Part shown: positions 6,797-9,101 of the stretch, piece after piece
How positions within the stretch are numbered: position 1 is the stretch's first letter
How the letters are laid out: each line of letters starts with the position of its first letter
Assembly: GCA_017999215.1 (NCBI GenBank)
Contig: JAGOBQ010000134.1
Coordinates: 1 to 9,101 of the forward strand
Direction: 5' to 3'
Origin: Thermoanaerobaculia bacterium
GTDB taxonomy: Bacteria > Acidobacteriota > Thermoanaerobaculia > UBA5066
DNA length: 9,101 nt
The notes under the pieces: model-generated
Told to the model about the DNA's origin: nothing
Seen by the model: the letters and a program-made list of their open reading frames with translations, nothing else
Databases searched by the model: none
Translations under genes and position numbers: made by a program

Positions 6797-8665
6797 TCAG
6801 CCCTTCGGCTTGACGACGAGGTAGCCCTGCATCTCCTGGTGGAGCGCGGAGCAGAAGTTCGTGCAGTAGTAGGCGAAGACGCCGGGCTTGTCGGCCTTGA
6901 ACGTGACGACCTTCGTCTCGCCCGGGTCGGCGACGATGTTGATGTTGTAGTCGAGGAGGCCGAAACCGTGGAGCTCGTCGGTCGTCTGCTCGATGTTCGT
7001 CATCGCGATCCTGACGGTGTCTCCCTGGTTCACCTCGATGTACTCGGGCGTGATGGTCGACCGTACGAGGACGACCTTCGCGAGGACCTCGGTCCCGGTG
7101 CGGGTGACGCCGGCGTCCTTGACGTCCCAGATCGCGAGCGGGTGCTTGTTTTCCTCCTTGGGGTAGACCTCGATCGGCTTGAGCTTGTCGGCCTTGATCA
7201 TCACGGCGTAGTGGGGCTCGGGCTCGGTGAAGGCGTCGTAGAGGAGCTTCATCTTCTCCTCGGAGATGTCGACGAGCTGCGACGACTCGGGCTGCGAGGG
7301 GCCGACGCTCAGGTGCCGGCCGTGAGAGAGCTTGTTGAGGCCGACGAGGTACTTGCCGTCCGGGCTCACCGTGTCGCCCTCGGCCGCGCAGAGGTGGCCG
7401 ATGGAGTAGGACATCGGGATCTTGTCGACGACCTCCCAGGTCCCGAGCTTCCACTTCGCGATCGCCGAGTCGACGAAGAGCGACGTGTAGGCGTAGCCGT
7501 CGCCGTCGAACTGCGTGTGGAGCGGGCCGAGGCCGACCTCGACCTCGGCGTCCTTGATCGACTCGTACTTCAGGACGGGGATCCCGTCCTCCTCGCCCGA
7601 GAAGTCCTTGTTCCGGATGGCGGTCTGGACCTTCTCGAAGTTGAAGGCGGTCGTGACGCCCTGGAGCTTGCCGGAGCCGATGATGTACTTGCCGTCGGGC
7701 GAGACGTCCACTCCGTGGGGGGACTTGCCGCACGGCATCAGGTACATGAGGCCGGGGACCTTCCTCGGGTCGAGGACCTTGACGCCGCCCATCATCTCGC
7801 CCTTACCCTCGGCGACGGCCTTCTCGGCGGCCTTCCAGTCGACGGCGGCGATGTAGTCGCGGTCGGCCTGCGAGGCGGTCACCTCGAGCTTGCCGGTGGC
7901 CCGCTCGGAGTTGTAGCAGGTCCAGAACATCCACCCCTCGGAGACCTTCTTTCCGGCGTCGCCGAGGTCCCAGTTGAACGGCGGCGTGACGATCTCCCAG
8001 CCGAGCGACATCTCGCCGCTCTTCGGGTCGATCCTGATGGCGGCCAGGATCCCCTTGTACTCGGAGGCGTACTTGTCGATCGCGACCGCGGTCGTCTTCG
8101 GGATGGGCGCCGAGAAGCGCGACCCCATCATGGCGTACTCGGTGTTCGGCGTGACGTAGGCGCCGGAGTGGTTTCCGGAGACGTTCGCGACGGGTCCGAG
8201 GATCTGCTTCGTCTTGAAGTCGCGCAGGTCGATCCGGGCGATCCGGCCGTTCATGTCGTTGATGAAGAGCCAGCGCCCGTCGTAGTCGCCGGCCGTCTCG
8301 GACGGCGCGGGGTGGTGCGCGTCGCCCCAGGTCAGGCCATTCAGCATCGCCTTCGACTCGTCGTCGAAGCCGTAGCCGGTGGCGGGGTAGGGGGTGAAGA
8401 CCGGGATCGTCGAGAGGTGCCGCATCGAGGGGACGCCGTAGACGTACATCTGCCCGGAGTGGCCGCCCGAGGCGAAGAAGTAGTACTCGTCGAGGTCGCC
8501 CGGGGCGACGTAGGTCTTCTGCGCCGCGACGGCGATGTCCGACGACGCGGCGGGGGCCTTCTTGCCCTTCGGCCCGGACGGGGCGCAGCGCCCGGCGAGG
8601 ACGCCGGCCACGACGATGGCCCCGAGGACGCCCCACGTCAGGACGCTCTTCTTCTTTTCCGTCAT
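6797..8665 (-). CDS. nosZ: NosZ, clade II nitrous oxide reductase
   Basis: NosZ reduces N2O to N2 in the periplasm, the last step of denitrification. The 622-residue protein has an N-terminal seven-bladed propeller carrying CuZ and a C-terminal cupredoxin domain carrying CuA. The seven CuZ histidines are visible: H117 and H118 (GDAHHP), H166 (SGNHSG), H317 (SPHGVD), H383 (PLHTQF), H424 (SIGHL) and H485 (EPHYAV). The CuA ligands are H565 (DELHGF), C601, C605, H609 and M612 in CTNFCSALHQEM; the position of the tryptophan carbonyl ligand of clade I enzymes is Asn603. The N-terminus has a lysine-rich start and one hydrophobic stretch (~8-25) with no twin arginine, as expected for clade II (Sec export). 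The ATG at 8665 has AGGAGG 7 nt upstream. A cytochrome c lies before it and nosB-nosDFLY after it. Confidence 0.98.
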   Translation of the reverse strand: MTEKKKSVLTWGVLGAIVVAGVLAGRCAPSGPKGKKAPAASSDIAVAAQKTYVAPGDLDEYYFFASGGHSGQMYVYGVPSMRHLSTIPVFTPYPATGYGFDDESKAMLNGLTWGDAHHPAPSETAGDYDGRWLFINDMNGRIARIDLRDFKTKQILGPVANVSGNHSGAYVTPNTEYAMMGSRFSAPIPKTTAVAIDKYASEYKGILAAIRIDPKSGEMSLGWEIVTPPFNWDLGDAGKKVSEGWMFWTCYNSERATGKLEVTASQADRDYIAAVDWKAAEKAVAEGKGEMMGGVKVLDPRKVPGLMYLMPCGKSPHGVDVSPDGKYIIGSGKLQGVTTAFNFEKVQTAIRNKDFSGEEDGIPVLKYESIKDAEVEVGLGPLHTQFDGDGYAYTSLFVDSAIAKWKLGTWEVVDKIPMSYSIGHLCAAEGDTVSPDGKYLVGLNKLSHGRHLSVGPSQPESSQLVDISEEKMKLLYDAFTEPEPHYAVMIKADKLKPIEVYPKEENKHPLAIWDVKDAGVTRTGTEVLAKVVLVRSTITPEYIEVNQGDTVRIAMTNIEQTTDELHGFGLLDYNINIVADPGETKVVTFKADKPGVFAYYCTNFCSALHQEMQGYLVVKPKG

Positions 8666-8672
8666 CTGGTCC

Positions 8673-8678
8673 CCTCCT
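8673..8678 (-). promoter_or_regulatory. Ribosome binding site of nosZ
   Basis: A perfect AGGAGG on the minus strand, 7 nt before the nosZ ATG, fixes the start at 8665 and predicts strong translation. Confidence 0.85.
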
Positions 8679-8738
8679 TCTCCCTTTGCGGCCCCCGGCC
8701 GCGGCCGGAGGCGAATCGGTGTCGGTGCGGTGAGCGGC

Positions 8739-8763
8739 GGCCGCGCGGGATCGGCGCGCGGCC
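8739..8763 (-). other. Hairpin after the cytochrome c gene
   Basis: Perfect 9-bp inverted repeat with arms 8739-8747 and 8755-8763 and loop 8748-8754, beginning 11 nt after the cytochrome c stop. A second self-complementary 14-nt palindrome sits at 8695-8708, just upstream of the nosZ ribosome-binding site. No U-run follows either on the minus strand. They could cause attenuation or mRNA processing between the two genes. Confidence 0.5.
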
Positions 8764-8774
8764 TCCGGGCTCGA

Positions 8775-9101
8775 TCAGCGGGCCGCGGCGGCCGCGGCTT
8801 TCTGCTTCTGGTGCTCGGCGAAGGCTTCGCGCAGCTTCTGGATCGCGACCTCCTTCTCGGCGTCGGTCAGGATGATCTGGCGCGACAGGACGACGGACAT
8901 CGTCCCGGTCGGGTTGCGGATGAAGTCGTCGACGGTCTTGCCGAAGCGGCTTTGCGTGTCCTCGACGGCGGTCGAGAGGTCGGGCCCGACCTGCGCGGCG
9001 CTCTTGACGCCGAGCGAGGAGACCGAGTGGCAGACGAAGCAGCCGGTGGAGACGAACCAGGCGCCCGGCCCGTGCTTCATCCGCTCCTCCTCGGCGATCT
9101 C
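8775..9101 (-). CDS. NosC-like monohaem cytochrome c (5' end off window)
   Basis: The last 108 residues of a small c-type cytochrome are visible; the frame stays open to the window edge, so the N-terminus with its signal peptide is missing. The haem motif CFVCH (C21, C24, H25 of the visible part) is followed by VGPDL (38-42), usual in class I cytochromes c, and M68 in PTGTM is a likely sixth haem ligand. The C-terminus ends in an Ala/Lys-rich tail. An internal ATG at 9080 has a purine-rich GAGGAG before it, but starting there would give a cytochrome without an export signal, so I treat it as internal. It lies 109 nt upstream of nosZ, the place of NosC-like cytochromes in clade II clusters, and could pass electrons to NosZ CuA. 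The exact NosC identity is inference. Confidence 0.85.
   Translation of the reverse strand, partial: EIAEEERMKHGPGAWFVSTGCFVCHSVSSLGVKSAAQVGPDLSTAVEDTQSRFGKTVDDFIRNPTGTMSVVLSRQIILTDAEKEVAIQKLREAFAEHQKQKAAAAAAR

Noticed and set aside
6669..7733. N-terminal extension of the nosB-like frame into nosZ
   Set aside because: The added ~355 residues are Arg/Pro/Gly-rich and overlap nosZ in another frame. The ATG at 6668 has an RBS and the membrane protein begins there.
6767..8875. 702-codon open frame on the plus strand over nosZ
   Set aside because: It lies wholly antisense to an intact nosZ with all copper ligands, and its Val/Asp/Leu/Arg-rich product has no recognisable domain.
8775..9080. Complete small cytochrome c starting at the ATG at 9080
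   Set aside because: The purine-rich stretch before it looks like an RBS, but the frame stays open upstream to the edge and the short form would lack an export signal needed for haem attachment.

Overview
The window is very GC-rich and all recognisable genes lie on the minus strand. From 9101 down to 2450 it holds most of a clade II ('atypical') nitrous oxide reductase cluster, in transcription order nosC-like cytochrome c (5' end off the window), nosZ, a nosB-like membrane protein, nosD, nosF, nosL and nosY. Below nosY, from 2376 to the left edge, one long frame with no stop encodes the first ~790 residues of an unrecognised secreted protein.

How the genes fit together. NosZ is the periplasmic multicopper enzyme that reduces N2O to N2, and all seven CuZ histidines and the CuA ligands can be seen. 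The small cytochrome c upstream is a plausible electron donor. NosD, NosF and NosY form the ABC-type complex needed for copper-sulfide cluster assembly, and NosL is the copper-binding lipoprotein that works with it. The NosB-like membrane protein sits directly after nosZ, a place typical of clade II clusters. The last four nos genes are tightly packed: 17 nt between nosB and nosD, 13 nt between nosD and nosF, and 4-nt stop/start overlaps at nosF/nosL (ATGA) and nosL/nosY (GTGA). In contrast, nosZ is flanked on both sides by ~110-130 nt gaps, each with a strong GC-rich hairpin, which suggests that nosZ transcript levels are set apart from the rest. No nosR, nosG, nosH or nosX is visible here.

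Organism. The clade II NosZ with a Sec-type rather than Tat-type N-terminus, the NosB-like gene, the high GC content and the long secreted propeller plus repeat protein fit an environmental Acidobacteriota-like (for example Thermoanaerobaculia) or Gemmatimonadota-like bacterium. This is inference only; no taxonomic marker gene is present.

The nos genes are a known system. The least explained parts are the long secreted protein at 1-2376 and the two hairpins around nosZ. No tRNA, rRNA, CRISPR array, insertion sequence or clear promoter was found.
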